DNA of 64,000 bases from Halodesulfovibrio sp. (GTDB lineage: Bacteria > Desulfobacterota > Desulfovibrionia > Desulfovibrionales > Desulfovibrionaceae), in the NCBI RefSeq assembly GCF_025210605.1, contig NZ_JAOARI010000003.1:1-64000 (forward strand), written 5' to 3'. The notes below the pieces were generated by a model. It worked only from the letters and a program-made list of their open reading frames with translations, was not told the origin of the DNA and searched no databases. This document shows, piece by piece, positions 15,989-25,175 of the stretch. The first letter of the stretch is position 1; each line of letters begins with the position of its first letter. The position numbers and the translations under genes are program-made.

Positions 15989-16764
15989 TTTCTCAATCTC
16001 TACGCCGCACCGTACTGCTCACTCTGGCTCTGGCGCTGCTCTCCGGTTGTGCGACAAAAGCACGGGTTCCTTCCATGGATTCATGGAACTCCTACAACGG
16101 CATGGCCAACATTCCGGACGAAGCACAGGAAACACTGGCGCAGCTCACAGCACAGAAAATTGCCGACCGCTACCCTCCGGGCCGGACAACTGTCGGGCTG
16201 CACTACAAAGATGACTTCGGCGACCATCTGGAAAACGCGCTACGTGAGAAAGGCTTTTCCATCTCCGGAGATGAAGCGGACACGGATGTCCTCCAGTGCT
16301 CCTACATCATGGACAGCATCATCACATCGGAAACCGCAGCTTCTGAAGAACAGTCTGGCTACCTGCGGCTGAAGTTTTCAGACGGCTACAGCGTTGCTCA
16401 TCTGTACACCTACTCCCCTGAAGCGGGCTTTGCAGAAAAAGGTGTCGCTACCAGCACAGAGGCATTCTTTGCGTTTGTCGGCTCACAAAGCGCGGTCATT
16501 GATACCGGCGAGGAAGAAGGCACAAAAACATGGGGCATCAAAAAAGGCAGCCTCAAAAAGCAACTTAAACACTGGGCGCAAAGTGCCGGATACCAGCTTG
16601 TCTGGAAGGCCAAACATGATTTCCAGATGCAGGCGGATGCCAGATTCAAAGACACCTTCACCGGTGCCGTTAAACGCCTTGTTACCCGCATGAACCGCAC
16701 GGGGAATGCTCTTCGCGTGACGATTTACCAGCAGAACTCAGTTCTGGAAGTACGGGAGGATTAG
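15985..16764 (+). CDS. trbH: TrbH-like lipoprotein fused to a PilL/TcpQ C-terminal domain
   Basis: A 259-residue lipoprotein with signal VLLTLALALLSGC. Residues 45-150 resemble TrbH (IADRYPPGRTTVGLHYKDDF ... SISGDEADTDVLQCSYIM). Residues 180-259 resemble the TcpQ/PilL C-terminal domain of type IVb pilus systems (GSLKKQLKHWAQSAGYQLVW ... FKDTFTGAVKRLVTRMN ... LRVTIYQQNSVLEV). TrbH belongs to the T4SS outer-membrane complex, and TcpQ/PilL domains help the pilus secretin. The gene is placed exactly where the trb genes give way to pilN. Either domain call alone is moderate; the order and position support both. Confidence 0.75.
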   Translation: MISQSLRRTVLLTLALALLSGCATKARVPSMDSWNSYNGMANIPDEAQETLAQLTAQKIADRYPPGRTTVGLHYKDDFGDHLENALREKGFSISGDEADTDVLQCSYIMDSIITSETAASEEQSGYLRLKFSDGYSVAHLYTYSPEAGFAEKGVATSTEAFFAFVGSQSAVIDTGEEEGTKTWGIKKGSLKKQLKHWAQSAGYQLVWKAKHDFQMQADARFKDTFTGAVKRLVTRMNRTGNALRVTIYQQNSVLEVRED

Positions 16765-16766
16765 TC

Positions 16767-18257
16767 ATGAAGAAGATCTCTTTTCTTGTCCTGAGCATTG
16801 TCCTTCTCGGGTGTACCGCCTTCCTCGGGGGCTGCGCCCTGAACAGCGCCAGCGCACCGCAGACACGTATTCAGACGCAGGCACAGCAGGTTAAGCTGAA
16901 CGTACAGCCGCAGACGGTCAATGTCGTGCATCAGGCATACCTCGGCGCTGATCCGGTCGAACTCAAAGGCGCAGGGCTGCCCTCTCTCTTTGAACAGCGC
17001 ATCACTCTGCGCCGCTCCGGAACACTTCCGCAGCTCATCAATGCGATTCAGGAACTGGTGCCGCTCGGCATCAAATATTCCACGGACAACACTGCTGCCG
17101 GTGATGCAGAGTCAACATCCGCTAAAGCCGACACCATGACACTGACGTATTCAGGCACGGTAGAGAATCTATTCAACACCATCGGGCAGCACTTCGGCCA
17201 GAGCTGGGAGTACCGCAACGGCGTTGTGGAATTCTCCTACCTGCGCGTGAAGACATTCACCCTGTTCACTTCACCAAGTGAAATAGGATATGAAGGCGTC
17301 ATCACCAACAAGACCGAAGCGCGTTCCGACGAAAGCTCCGGCTCCTCTTCCCAGACAGCACAGACAAGCAAGAACCGCTACAAGGCAGACATGTGGGTTG
17401 AATGCAAGACAGGCATCGAGTCCATGCTCTCAAAGCGCGGCTCTGTTTCCATGAGCAAGGCAAGCGGCACGATCACTGTCACTGACACAGCGCCGGTGCT
17501 TGACCGTATCGAAAAATACATCAGCAGCATCAACGCTAAGCTCGGCAAACAGGTCGCGCTGAGTGTGCATGTCTGGTCGCTGGAAATGTCTGACACAACC
17601 GACGCAGGACTAAACCTTAAAGCTTTACTTGAAACATCCGGCGTTAACGTTGTCTCCAGTGTTGTGAACCCGTACCAGCTTGTTGAAGGCGCAAGCACCC
17701 TCACAGCAACAATCCTCGGTAACGGCATTCTGTCCGGCTCTGAAGCGGTGTTGCGGGCATTAAAGCAGAACGGGCGCACTACGCTGCTCACCTCCGGCAG
17801 CGGCATCAGTATGAACAACCAGATCCTTCCAGTGCAGGTTGACCGCCGTATCGCCTACCTTGCCGGTACCAAAACAACCAGCACAAACGAAAGCACCAGT
17901 ACCGAACTCACCCCCGGAGAAGTGACACCCGGCTTTGCCATGGGCGTTATCCCACACATCCTCGACCGCCGTCGTGTGATCTTACAGTGCAGTGTGTCGC
18001 TCTCTTCTCTCGACAAGCTTGTGGAGTTCTCCAGTAATGACCAGACAATTCAGCTGCCGCAAATGTCCACACGCTCATTTGCCCAGCAGTTCAGCATGAA
18101 CATGGGTGAAACTCTGGTTCTCGGTGGATTCGAGCAGGAAAGCGCCACAGACTCGGAAGGGTTCAACCTACTGTCGGCCGGAGGCAGCTCCCAGAATGTT
18201 AAGCGCATCATCGTTATTACGGTCGAAGTAGAATCTGCCGGAGACCTCAATGCATAG
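16767..18257 (+). CDS. pilN: PilN, lipoprotein secretin of the type IVb thin pilus
   Basis: A 496-residue lipoprotein (signal ending FLGGC) of the R64 PilN/BfpB secretin family. Periplasmic N-domains (ITLRRSGTLPQLINAIQELV, then GTVENLFNTIGQHFGQSWEY) are followed by a Ser-rich linker near residue 190. The secretin core spans roughly residues 240-490 (VALSVHVWSLEMS, VIPHILDRRRVILQCSVSLS, MGETLVLGGFEQ). Secretins form the outer-membrane pore through which the pilus emerges. ACGGGAGGA precedes the ATG. Confidence 0.9.
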   Translation: MKKISFLVLSIVLLGCTAFLGGCALNSASAPQTRIQTQAQQVKLNVQPQTVNVVHQAYLGADPVELKGAGLPSLFEQRITLRRSGTLPQLINAIQELVPLGIKYSTDNTAAGDAESTSAKADTMTLTYSGTVENLFNTIGQHFGQSWEYRNGVVEFSYLRVKTFTLFTSPSEIGYEGVITNKTEARSDESSGSSSQTAQTSKNRYKADMWVECKTGIESMLSKRGSVSMSKASGTITVTDTAPVLDRIEKYISSINAKLGKQVALSVHVWSLEMSDTTDAGLNLKALLETSGVNVVSSVVNPYQLVEGASTLTATILGNGILSGSEAVLRALKQNGRTTLLTSGSGISMNNQILPVQVDRRIAYLAGTKTTSTNESTSTELTPGEVTPGFAMGVIPHILDRRRVILQCSVSLSSLDKLVEFSSNDQTIQLPQMSTRSFAQQFSMNMGETLVLGGFEQESATDSEGFNLLSAGGSSQNVKRIIVITVEVESAGDLNA

Positions 18258-19557
18258 CGTCAAACTCAACGGTAAAACCTATGCTGCCGGCCTGTGGTGG
18301 CAGACGCTCAACCCCGGAAAAAAGAAAGAGCAAATGCAGCACATCACGACGCGTGCTGCCAGTATTCCGGAAAGTAACTTCAACTGCGTTGCAATCCGGC
18401 GTGACCAATTCGGTCTGGGTAAAGCAGAAGGCAAGACTAAACATGTTCCTTCTCTTATCTGCGCTCTGGTCAAACGCTCCCATCCTACGTGGGTCGGGCG
18501 CATGCTACTTGAAGCCAGCAACGGTCAGCTTGTGTGGTGGGTGTGCGCAATAAAAAATGGGCGCATCTACGCTGACGGGGACGCTGTGTTCCTCAGTAAA
18601 GAAGAAGCTGAAAAGCGCCTTCAGGAACACAAGTCATTCTTTGACTGGCCCACAGACGCAACACTGGAAGCAGAGCTGATTGCAGAAGGTAAGCTTCCAT
18701 ATGAAGTGCTGACTGAAACAGTGGAGGAAACGCGAGAACAGCTCTCCGGACTCATCAAGCCGGCCGAGAAGCTGCGCCCACTCGAGCAGCGTTCGTTGCA
18801 TCCTATATTCTACTGGCTGCTTCTTATTCTGCTCTGCGGTGCCGGCTTCAAAGCGTATGAAGAATATCACAGTGAACAGCTGCGTAAAGCCGCACGGGCG
18901 CAGCGTCTTGCTCTCGAGCAGACAGCAGAAAAAACTTTGGCTGAAATCCGGAACGCTCCGGAACAGTTCTTCAACCGGTACTGGCAATCGCAGCCACAGG
19001 CAAAGAAGGCCGCTCTTCTGTGCATCTCATCAATAAAGGGATTGCCGCTTTACAGCAACGGCTGGGAACTCTCCGCCGTCACCTGCACCAACGCAGGAAC
19101 CAGCTGGAACCTCCTTTCCGAATGGCAGTACAGTCCGGCCGCAAGCTTCACGCGCCTGCCGTCTGTCTCTGACTCCGTCCGCCTTGGGAAAGACCCGAAA
19201 AAAGCATTCGCATCGAGCAGACTGACGCTGGCCGCAGAGCGCCCGCCCGCAGCGCTGATCACAAAGGCGGATGCACGCAGCAGGCTCTTTCAGCTCGCGG
19301 CAGCCGCAGAAGCCGTCGCATCACTTTCATGGAGTCCTCCGGAAGTGCATGTTGAAAAGCCTGTTCTCGGAAAGCCGGTAACGTTTCCGGCTCCATGGCA
19401 GAAGGCGGACTGGACACTCACGCGTGTTCCCTTCTCCGCCCTTGCTCCGGATGCACTTCCGGAACAGCTGAATGCAATACCGGGTGTTGTCATTTCATCC
19501 GTATCTTATTCCCGAAACCAATGGAAACTATCAGGAGAAATCTATGCAGTTCGTTAA
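18250..19557 (+). CDS. pilO: PilO, type IVb pilus biogenesis protein
   Basis: A 435-residue protein matching the PilO family of R64-type pili. The cytoplasmic N-terminal half contains YAAGLWWQTL and CVAIRRDQFGLGKAEGK. One membrane helix lies near residue 185 (IFYWLLLILLCGAGF), followed by a periplasmic C-terminal domain. It overlaps pilN by 8 bases. PilO is an inner-membrane scaffold of the pilus machine. Confidence 0.85.
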   Translation: MHSVKLNGKTYAAGLWWQTLNPGKKKEQMQHITTRAASIPESNFNCVAIRRDQFGLGKAEGKTKHVPSLICALVKRSHPTWVGRMLLEASNGQLVWWVCAIKNGRIYADGDAVFLSKEEAEKRLQEHKSFFDWPTDATLEAELIAEGKLPYEVLTETVEETREQLSGLIKPAEKLRPLEQRSLHPIFYWLLLILLCGAGFKAYEEYHSEQLRKAARAQRLALEQTAEKTLAEIRNAPEQFFNRYWQSQPQAKKAALLCISSIKGLPLYSNGWELSAVTCTNAGTSWNLLSEWQYSPAASFTRLPSVSDSVRLGKDPKKAFASSRLTLAAERPPAALITKADARSRLFQLAAAAEAVASLSWSPPEVHVEKPVLGKPVTFPAPWQKADWTLTRVPFSALAPDALPEQLNAIPGVVISSVSYSRNQWKLSGEIYAVR

Positions 19558-20221
19558 CTCACGGCCTGTCGCGCTCTGCCTGTGCCTTACGGCGCTGCTC
19601 TTTGCAGTTCCTGCAACCGGTGCAGAACAGCAGCCGGACTCTGCCCCTCCGGTCAAAGCACACCAGCAGAGTCGGGACATTCAGGAGCATTTTAAAGACG
19701 AAGAAGCTCCCCTGCCTCTTTTACAAACTGAAAAGCAGACAGAAGCACCGGCCGGCATTGTTCCGCAGCCGAAAAAACTGAAGCCGGAAACGCTGGAACA
19801 TAGCGTTGCTGAAAAAGCGGAGCCGACCGCCCCGCTGCAACCGCAAGCACCTCCGGCGCTTCCTGTTCCTGTCATGAGTGAAATGGAACAGAAAAAGTCC
19901 AAACTCAGAATGCTGCGTCTCGACCTGCAAATTGTAGAGACAACACGGCAGGTCAAAGAAATTGAAAAAGAACTCCGCAGCTACAACCGCCCTGCGAAAA
20001 GCACCGTGCGGCGTGCACCTGCGGTCAAAAAGAAAGCTGTGGTTCCGCCTGTTGTGCTCTCTGTTCAGGGACTCGACACAAAACTGTCGGCAACACTGCG
20101 CTTTGAAGGAACGACACGCACTGTGTACGCCGGCGATACCGTAGGAAAGCAAACAATTTCCGCAATCACTAAAAACTATGTGCAACTCTCAGACGGCTCC
20201 ATGCTCAGGTTTAAGGAATAA
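19544..20221 (+). CDS. pilP: PilP, type IVb pilus biogenesis protein
   Basis: A 225-residue exported protein with signal VALCLCLTALLFAVPATGA, a Pro/Ala-rich region and a coiled-coil-like stretch (MEQKKSKLRMLRLDLQIVET). A small C-terminal beta domain (VVPPVVLSVQGLDTKLSATL ... YVQLSDGSMLRF) is the part shared with PilP. The ATG at 19544 follows TCAGGAGAAA inside the end of pilO. PilP links inner-membrane pilus proteins to the secretin. Confidence 0.8.
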   Translation: MQFVNSRPVALCLCLTALLFAVPATGAEQQPDSAPPVKAHQQSRDIQEHFKDEEAPLPLLQTEKQTEAPAGIVPQPKKLKPETLEHSVAEKAEPTAPLQPQAPPALPVPVMSEMEQKKSKLRMLRLDLQIVETTRQVKEIEKELRSYNRPAKSTVRRAPAVKKKAVVPPVVLSVQGLDTKLSATLRFEGTTRTVYAGDTVGKQTISAITKNYVQLSDGSMLRFKE

Positions 20222-20224
20222 GCA

Positions 20225-21820
20225 ATGCAAGAAGCTCAGAAAGTATCAATGCATAACGACACGCTGCCGGAATGCCTTCGGGGGAAGGTCATCATAGCCG
20301 ACGGTGCAGTCTATTACTCAAACGATATTCCGGAAGACGACCACGAACTGCGCGCCGTTATCAGTTACGCCCGGCGTAAAGGAATTGAAGACACAAAACC
20401 TCTGCCGACAAAAGACTTTGCCAGATTCTACAACGAAAACAGCAAAGCTGTCAGTGAGAGTGAGGTTCAGGAAATGGGGAAAAACCTTATTCAAACAGCT
20501 CACGAGGCCGGCGCTTCGGATATCCACATAGCCGACCACGGTTCATTCAGCACCATCCGTACACGTAATCTGGGGATGATGGAGGACTCCGGAACACTGC
20601 CGGCCAAGGTCGGGGAAGACCTGATCAGAACCATCTACAACACCATGACACAGGGAGCCGACTCTTCTTTCAGTGAAACAGAAAGACAGGACGGACGCAT
20701 GAAGCGAGAATATCTTCCGAAAGAAGTACATTCTGTGCGTGTTCACACAGAGCCTATCCAGTCTCTCATGGCATCCGGCGACAAAGGCACTTTCATGGCT
20801 CTGCGCCTGCTGTACGACATTACCGGCGTGTCAGGTTCACTGGAAGAACGCTTTACAGCTCTGGGCTACCTGCCGGAGCATATCGCTATTTTCCGCTACC
20901 TCAGCAACCGTTCCGGCATGACTATTTTCTCCGGCCCGACCGGCAGCGGCAAAACAACTGCGTATAAGCATTATCTGGAAAGCGGTGCTGACGAGAACAG
21001 AGACAAGGCGTTCATGTCCATTGAAGATCCTCCGGAATATCCAATGGAACGGGTCAATCAGGTGCACGTCGGCGGCCAGACGCATGACAGCTTCAAGCGC
21101 GCTATTGAAGGTGCCATGCGTTCAGACCCTGACTTCATCGGTATCGGCGAAATTCGTAACGGATTAACCGCCCTTGCCGCGCTTGATGCAGCTCAGACCG
21201 GACACAGCCTGCTGACTTCCATCCATGCCTCCAGTGCTCTTGATATCATCTCCCGACTGGCCGGCCTGTTGAGCGAAGCAGGAAAAGATCATCCGAGAGA
21301 ACTCATCTGCGATCACTCAGTTTGCGCAGGGCTGGTTCACCAGCGCCTTGTGCCTATCCTTTGTCCGGAGTGCAAAATGCCGCTCACCGAGTACCGCGAC
21401 ATGGACAGGAACAACATTATGCGCCGTAAAAACCTTCCGGAGCCGGTGCTTAAGCGTCTGCTCAAGGCTGTAGATATGAAGAACCGCATGGAATCAATCT
21501 ATATCCGCGGTGAAGGCTGCGAATACTGCAACAATAAAGGATTCCATAAACAGACTGTTGTTGCGGAAGTCATTGCGACTGACCATGCCCTGCTTACGCA
21601 TCTGCGTAACAACGACTTCAGTAGCGCCCACAAGCACTGGACTGAGGAGCAGAACGGCAAAAGCTTTGTACAGCACGCTATTCAGCTTATTGAAGACGGC
21701 CAGCTCGACCCGCTTGAAACTGAAAAGAAGCTCGGCCTGCCGCTGAACTACGACAAGGTATTCAGCAATTACAGGCTTACTGCTTCCGATCTGGAGCAAA
21801 TCTCCGGACAGGGAAACTAA
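20225..21820 (+). CDS. pilQ: PilQ, GspE-type pilus assembly ATPase
   Basis: A 531-residue ATPase. Walker A SGPTGSGKTT lies near residue 236, Asp box MSIEDPPEYP, Walker B region DPDFIGIGEIRNG and His box LLTSIHASSAL follow. A tetracysteine zinc motif (CPEC ... CEYC) lies near residues 380-440. It is the R64 PilQ equivalent (unrelated to the P. aeruginosa secretin of that name) and should power pilus extension. It starts 3 bases after pilP. Confidence 0.93.
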   Translation: MQEAQKVSMHNDTLPECLRGKVIIADGAVYYSNDIPEDDHELRAVISYARRKGIEDTKPLPTKDFARFYNENSKAVSESEVQEMGKNLIQTAHEAGASDIHIADHGSFSTIRTRNLGMMEDSGTLPAKVGEDLIRTIYNTMTQGADSSFSETERQDGRMKREYLPKEVHSVRVHTEPIQSLMASGDKGTFMALRLLYDITGVSGSLEERFTALGYLPEHIAIFRYLSNRSGMTIFSGPTGSGKTTAYKHYLESGADENRDKAFMSIEDPPEYPMERVNQVHVGGQTHDSFKRAIEGAMRSDPDFIGIGEIRNGLTALAALDAAQTGHSLLTSIHASSALDIISRLAGLLSEAGKDHPRELICDHSVCAGLVHQRLVPILCPECKMPLTEYRDMDRNNIMRRKNLPEPVLKRLLKAVDMKNRMESIYIRGEGCEYCNNKGFHKQTVVAEVIATDHALLTHLRNNDFSSAHKHWTEEQNGKSFVQHAIQLIEDGQLDPLETEKKLGLPLNYDKVFSNYRLTASDLEQISGQGN

Positions 21821-21823
21821 GCT

Positions 21824-22894
21824 ATGCTGAATCCGTCCATGGTAATGAAGCTGGCAGTTCTGTTCGGCTTCCGTCACAGCACACGGCGCAAAGTGTACCA
21901 GAAACTTTCTGCAATGACAGGCAACGGCCTCGGCCTTGAGGCAACTCTGCAACTACTGCATGAACGCGCGGCAGAGCACCGGCAGCTGCATGCCCTCATT
22001 CTGCAGGAAGCACACTCACGTATGCTCACCGGCGGAACGCTGGCAACAGCTCTTGAAGGCTCTATTCCCGAAGAAGAGTTCATGCTGATAAAAAGCGGCG
22101 TGAACAGCGGGGATATTCCTCATTCTCTGGAGTTATGCAGCAAGCTTATAGTTCTGAAAAACAAGATCAAGACCGCAGTACAGGAAGCTCTTTTTGAGCC
22201 AATCCTACTGCTCTGCCTGATCACGCTTCTGTTCCTCATCGTTTCCCGCGTTGTTGTGCCGCAGTTAAGCCTCATTACCGACCCGTCAACGTGGAACGGC
22301 GCAGCTGCTGCAATGTATCAACTGTCAGAATTCATTGATTCTCCGGTCGGCATTATCATTCTGACGGGCATCTTCGCCCTGCTGGTCACAGTGTTCGCTA
22401 CGCTTCCCTCATTTACGGGCAAAGCACGGACTGTCTGCGACCGTATCGCCCCGTGGTCAATCTATCGTCTTATCCACGGAGCAATATGGCTATTCACACT
22501 GGCCACGCTTCTCAAAGCAAGCATACAGCTAAACAACATCCTTGAAGAAGGTATTCGCTCTTCACAATCAAGCCCATGGCTTAAAGAACGTCTGCGGGCA
22601 GTTCATGCCCAGCTTTCAATAGGTAAAAATCTCGGTCGGGCATTGCTCGATGCCGGATACAACTTTCCGGCCAAGGATATCGTCGAAGATTTATTCATCT
22701 ACGCCGAACTGCCGGGGTTCCATGAACGCCTCTACTCCATTTCTGAAGAATGGCTGGAGGAAGGCATAGAGCGCATCCAGTACACCTGTAAGACACTAAA
22801 CCTTATTCTGAAGCTCAGTATCGGATTGATCATCGGATTTATTGTTCTTTTCACCACCACTTTTTACCAACAACTCGGCAACATTGCCGGATAG
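21824..22894 (+). CDS. pilR: PilR, GspF-type inner-membrane platform protein
   Basis: A 356-residue T2SS F-family protein with two repeated domains. Membrane segments lie near residues 125-145 (PILLLCLITLLFLIVSRVVV), 170-195 and at the C-terminus (LKLSIGLIIGFIVLFTTTFY). The family motif region SGVNSGDIPHSLELCSKLI is present in the first domain. It couples the assembly ATPase to pilin polymerisation and follows pilQ after 3 bases. Confidence 0.92.
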   Translation: MLNPSMVMKLAVLFGFRHSTRRKVYQKLSAMTGNGLGLEATLQLLHERAAEHRQLHALILQEAHSRMLTGGTLATALEGSIPEEEFMLIKSGVNSGDIPHSLELCSKLIVLKNKIKTAVQEALFEPILLLCLITLLFLIVSRVVVPQLSLITDPSTWNGAAAAMYQLSEFIDSPVGIIILTGIFALLVTVFATLPSFTGKARTVCDRIAPWSIYRLIHGAIWLFTLATLLKASIQLNNILEEGIRSSQSSPWLKERLRAVHAQLSIGKNLGRALLDAGYNFPAKDIVEDLFIYAELPGFHERLYSISEEWLEEGIERIQYTCKTLNLILKLSIGLIIGFIVLFTTTFYQQLGNIAG

Positions 22895-22903
22895 GAGCAA
22901 CAT

Positions 22904-23446
22904 ATGTTTACCCCGGAAGAACAAATTAAACACATTGAAAATTACGAAGACCTGCAGCGCCGCCAGGGTGGCTGGACAATGGTTGAGATTGTTATCGCGT
23001 TAATTATCGGACTAGTTGCACTTGCCAGCATTGGATTGGGAGTAGCAAGCGCACTGGAAAACATGAAAATCGGCGATACAGAAAGTGAAATCTCAACGCT
23101 ACGTATGCAGACGAAACAGCTTTACAAATCCTCTCCAGACTACACAGGGCTGAACAACGCCATTGCGGAAAAAGCAGGTGTTATTCCTGACAGCATGCTG
23201 AAGAGCAACGGCATCCGTAACAGCTGGAACGGCAATGTAAGCGTGGTTACAGGCGATGACCCGAACACATTTGTTCTTACTCTTGAAGCAATCCCGCTCA
23301 ATGCCTGCGTAAAACTGGCAACCTTCCAGAACGGTTCATGGAAAGAAGTTTCTGTTAACGGCAGTAGTATCAGTCAGGATAATATTGTCTCTGAAGCGGC
23401 CGGACAGTGCGATGATGAAAACACTCTCGCCTTCACTTCCGACTAG
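22904..23446 (+). CDS. pilS: PilS, major type IVb prepilin
   Basis: A 180-residue prepilin with a long leader (about 28 residues) ending RRQGG, predicted cleavage before Trp, then WTMVEIVIALIIGLVALASI. Glu at mature position 5 is present. A Trp as first mature residue fits the R64 PilS type. Two cysteines (NACVKL and GQCDDE) bracket the C-terminal loop as in type IVb pilins. No prepilin peptidase gene is in the window, so a host enzyme or an unseen gene must process it. Confidence 0.93.
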   Translation: MFTPEEQIKHIENYEDLQRRQGGWTMVEIVIALIIGLVALASIGLGVASALENMKIGDTESEISTLRMQTKQLYKSSPDYTGLNNAIAEKAGVIPDSMLKSNGIRNSWNGNVSVVTGDDPNTFVLTLEAIPLNACVKLATFQNGSWKEVSVNGSSISQDNIVSEAAGQCDDENTLAFTSD

Positions 23447-23454
23447 GTTTCACC

Positions 23455-24735
23455 ATGCGTCTAAGTGAAATCTCATTTTCCAATATCCTGCTGTTCAACT
23501 CAGGACGCTTCGTATTCATCAGTGAACAGGATTTCATTGAATACAACGCCGACGATGAGCAGCTTAAAGAGGATGTGGCTTCGCTGGCTCAGGCCATTGC
23601 ACAGACACGGCAGGAGAACGAGCAGGCACGCTCTTTCTCTGTTGCCGTGGAGAACTACAACTATAACGTTGTCTGCATTGAACGCAGCAAGCCTGAAGAC
23701 ACCATATTCACCATTACCAAGGGGGAGCCGATCATTCAACTCCCCGAAAATGCACCGGTAAGTCTCAATAACCTGAAGTTCTCGGATATCCTTCTGCATA
23801 ACGGGGAAGGAACCTACATGCGCGGTCTGCAAGGGTTCGACAGGCAGGTTCTGTCGCCTCCTGAAGAAGTGCACGGCGAAATTGAAGAACTCAGAGACAT
23901 TGTCAATGCAGAGTTTGAAAAGCACCACCGGCGCTCGTTCCGGATTGAGTTTAAAGAGCGATCCTACAGGGTTTCCGTCTTTGACGGCGTTGCCAGCGGG
24001 AACGGTCACGCATTCTCACTGCGTAAAGGTGTTGATGCAGTGCCTGATCTGGAAACACTCGGTATCCCTAAAGTGCTTACAGACTGGCTTATCAACCCCA
24101 GACAGAAAAAAGGACTCATTCTGTTCTCCGGTGCTCAGGCTTCCGGAAAAACCACTTCTGCTGCGTCCTTCATCAAGAAGCGTCTGGAAGAGTTCGGCGG
24201 CCACGGACTGAGTATTGAAATGCCCGCAGAAATGCCGCTTGGCGGTAAGCATGGTGAAAGCGGTAGTTGCTGGCAGTGCGATCTTGAAAGTGAAGAGGAG
24301 TTAAAACCTGTTTTACAGGTGTCCCACCGTTCAACCGCCGACATTATCTTCATCGGTGAAGTGCTCGGCCGAATCACAGCAAGTGAGCTGCTCAGGATCA
24401 GCCTCAGCTCAAACAGGCAGATTATTGTCAGTACCATCCACGGCACCAGCATCTGCGCTGCGCTCGACAGACTGCTGACATGGGCGCGGGAAGAACTCGG
24501 CGAAGCTGCGGCACTGAATCTTTCTGATTCTCTGCTTGCAGTTATCCATCAGGAGCTTGTCCCGTCCGATGACAAAAAGAGCTGGAAAGTGACCACGCCG
24601 GAGTTCCTTCTTCTGTCTGACAAATCCCAGAACATCCGTTCTGTCATACGTAAAAACGATCACTCCGCGTTGCAGGACATCATTCTGGAGCAGGAAAACA
24701 ACGTCATGTTCTCTAAATCAACGGAGGATATATGA
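23455..24735 (+). CDS. PilT-like second pilus ATPase
   Basis: A 426-residue secretion ATPase with an unusual first half in which two related segments occur (ISFSNILLFNSGRFVFI and LKFSDILLHNGEGTYM). The motor half carries Walker A SGAQASGKTTSA near residue 225, Walker B region ADIIFIGEVLG and His box STIHGTS. It lacks the GspE tetracysteine motif, and with its size this suggests a PilT-type motor for pilus retraction. R64 has no ATPase at this place (its PilT is a transglycosylase), so I give no symbol. Confidence 0.75.
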   Translation: MRLSEISFSNILLFNSGRFVFISEQDFIEYNADDEQLKEDVASLAQAIAQTRQENEQARSFSVAVENYNYNVVCIERSKPEDTIFTITKGEPIIQLPENAPVSLNNLKFSDILLHNGEGTYMRGLQGFDRQVLSPPEEVHGEIEELRDIVNAEFEKHHRRSFRIEFKERSYRVSVFDGVASGNGHAFSLRKGVDAVPDLETLGIPKVLTDWLINPRQKKGLILFSGAQASGKTTSAASFIKKRLEEFGGHGLSIEMPAEMPLGGKHGESGSCWQCDLESEEELKPVLQVSHRSTADIIFIGEVLGRITASELLRISLSSNRQIIVSTIHGTSICAALDRLLTWAREELGEAAALNLSDSLLAVIHQELVPSDDKKSWKVTTPEFLLLSDKSQNIRSVIRKNDHSALQDIILEQENNVMFSKSTEDI

Positions 24736-25175
24736 AGGCACTGGCTGTGCTGACGTTCCTTCTCGGTGTGCTTGCCCTTACGCAATCCATCATCCCTTAC
24801 GGGCAAGACCAGGATGCTGATAACGCAATGGCGACCAACTATGCCGTCTACCGCAATCAGGTCATTCACTATGCAGTGAAGCATCCGTCCAGCACCGGAA
24901 TACTCTCTACAGCCGCGCTCGGCCTACCAGTTCACTGGCGGGCTTTGCGCGACTGGAAAAACCGCATCGTCGGCAATCACGTCTACGTCTACGGCGAAGC
25001 CTCTGCATACGAGGCCACAGCTATCCAGTCTCTCTTTAAAGGCAGCTTTGCCGTCGGAGTTAAAAAAGCCGGACGACTGGAATCCATCAACGGCTCCGGA
25101 ACAGCGCTGCCCGCTTTTATTCCGGAAAATAACATTGTCACTGTCATTATACGGAGGCCGCATGTCCACCCGTAA
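24732..25175 (+). CDS. pilM: PilM-like type IVb pilus protein
   Basis: A 147-residue protein like R64 PilM (145 aa): an N-terminal hydrophobic segment (LAVLTFLLGVLALTQSI), then YAVYRNQVIHYAVKHPSSTG, GLPVHWRALRDWKNRIVGNH and VYVYGEAS. R64 PilM is needed for thin-pilus function, with unknown mechanism. Its position just before pilV, rather than at the head of the cluster, differs from R64. It overlaps the previous gene by 4 bases. Confidence 0.75.
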   Translation: MKALAVLTFLLGVLALTQSIIPYGQDQDADNAMATNYAVYRNQVIHYAVKHPSSTGILSTAALGLPVHWRALRDWKNRIVGNHVYVYGEASAYEATAIQSLFKGSFAVGVKKAGRLESINGSGTALPAFIPENNIVTVIIRRPHVHP

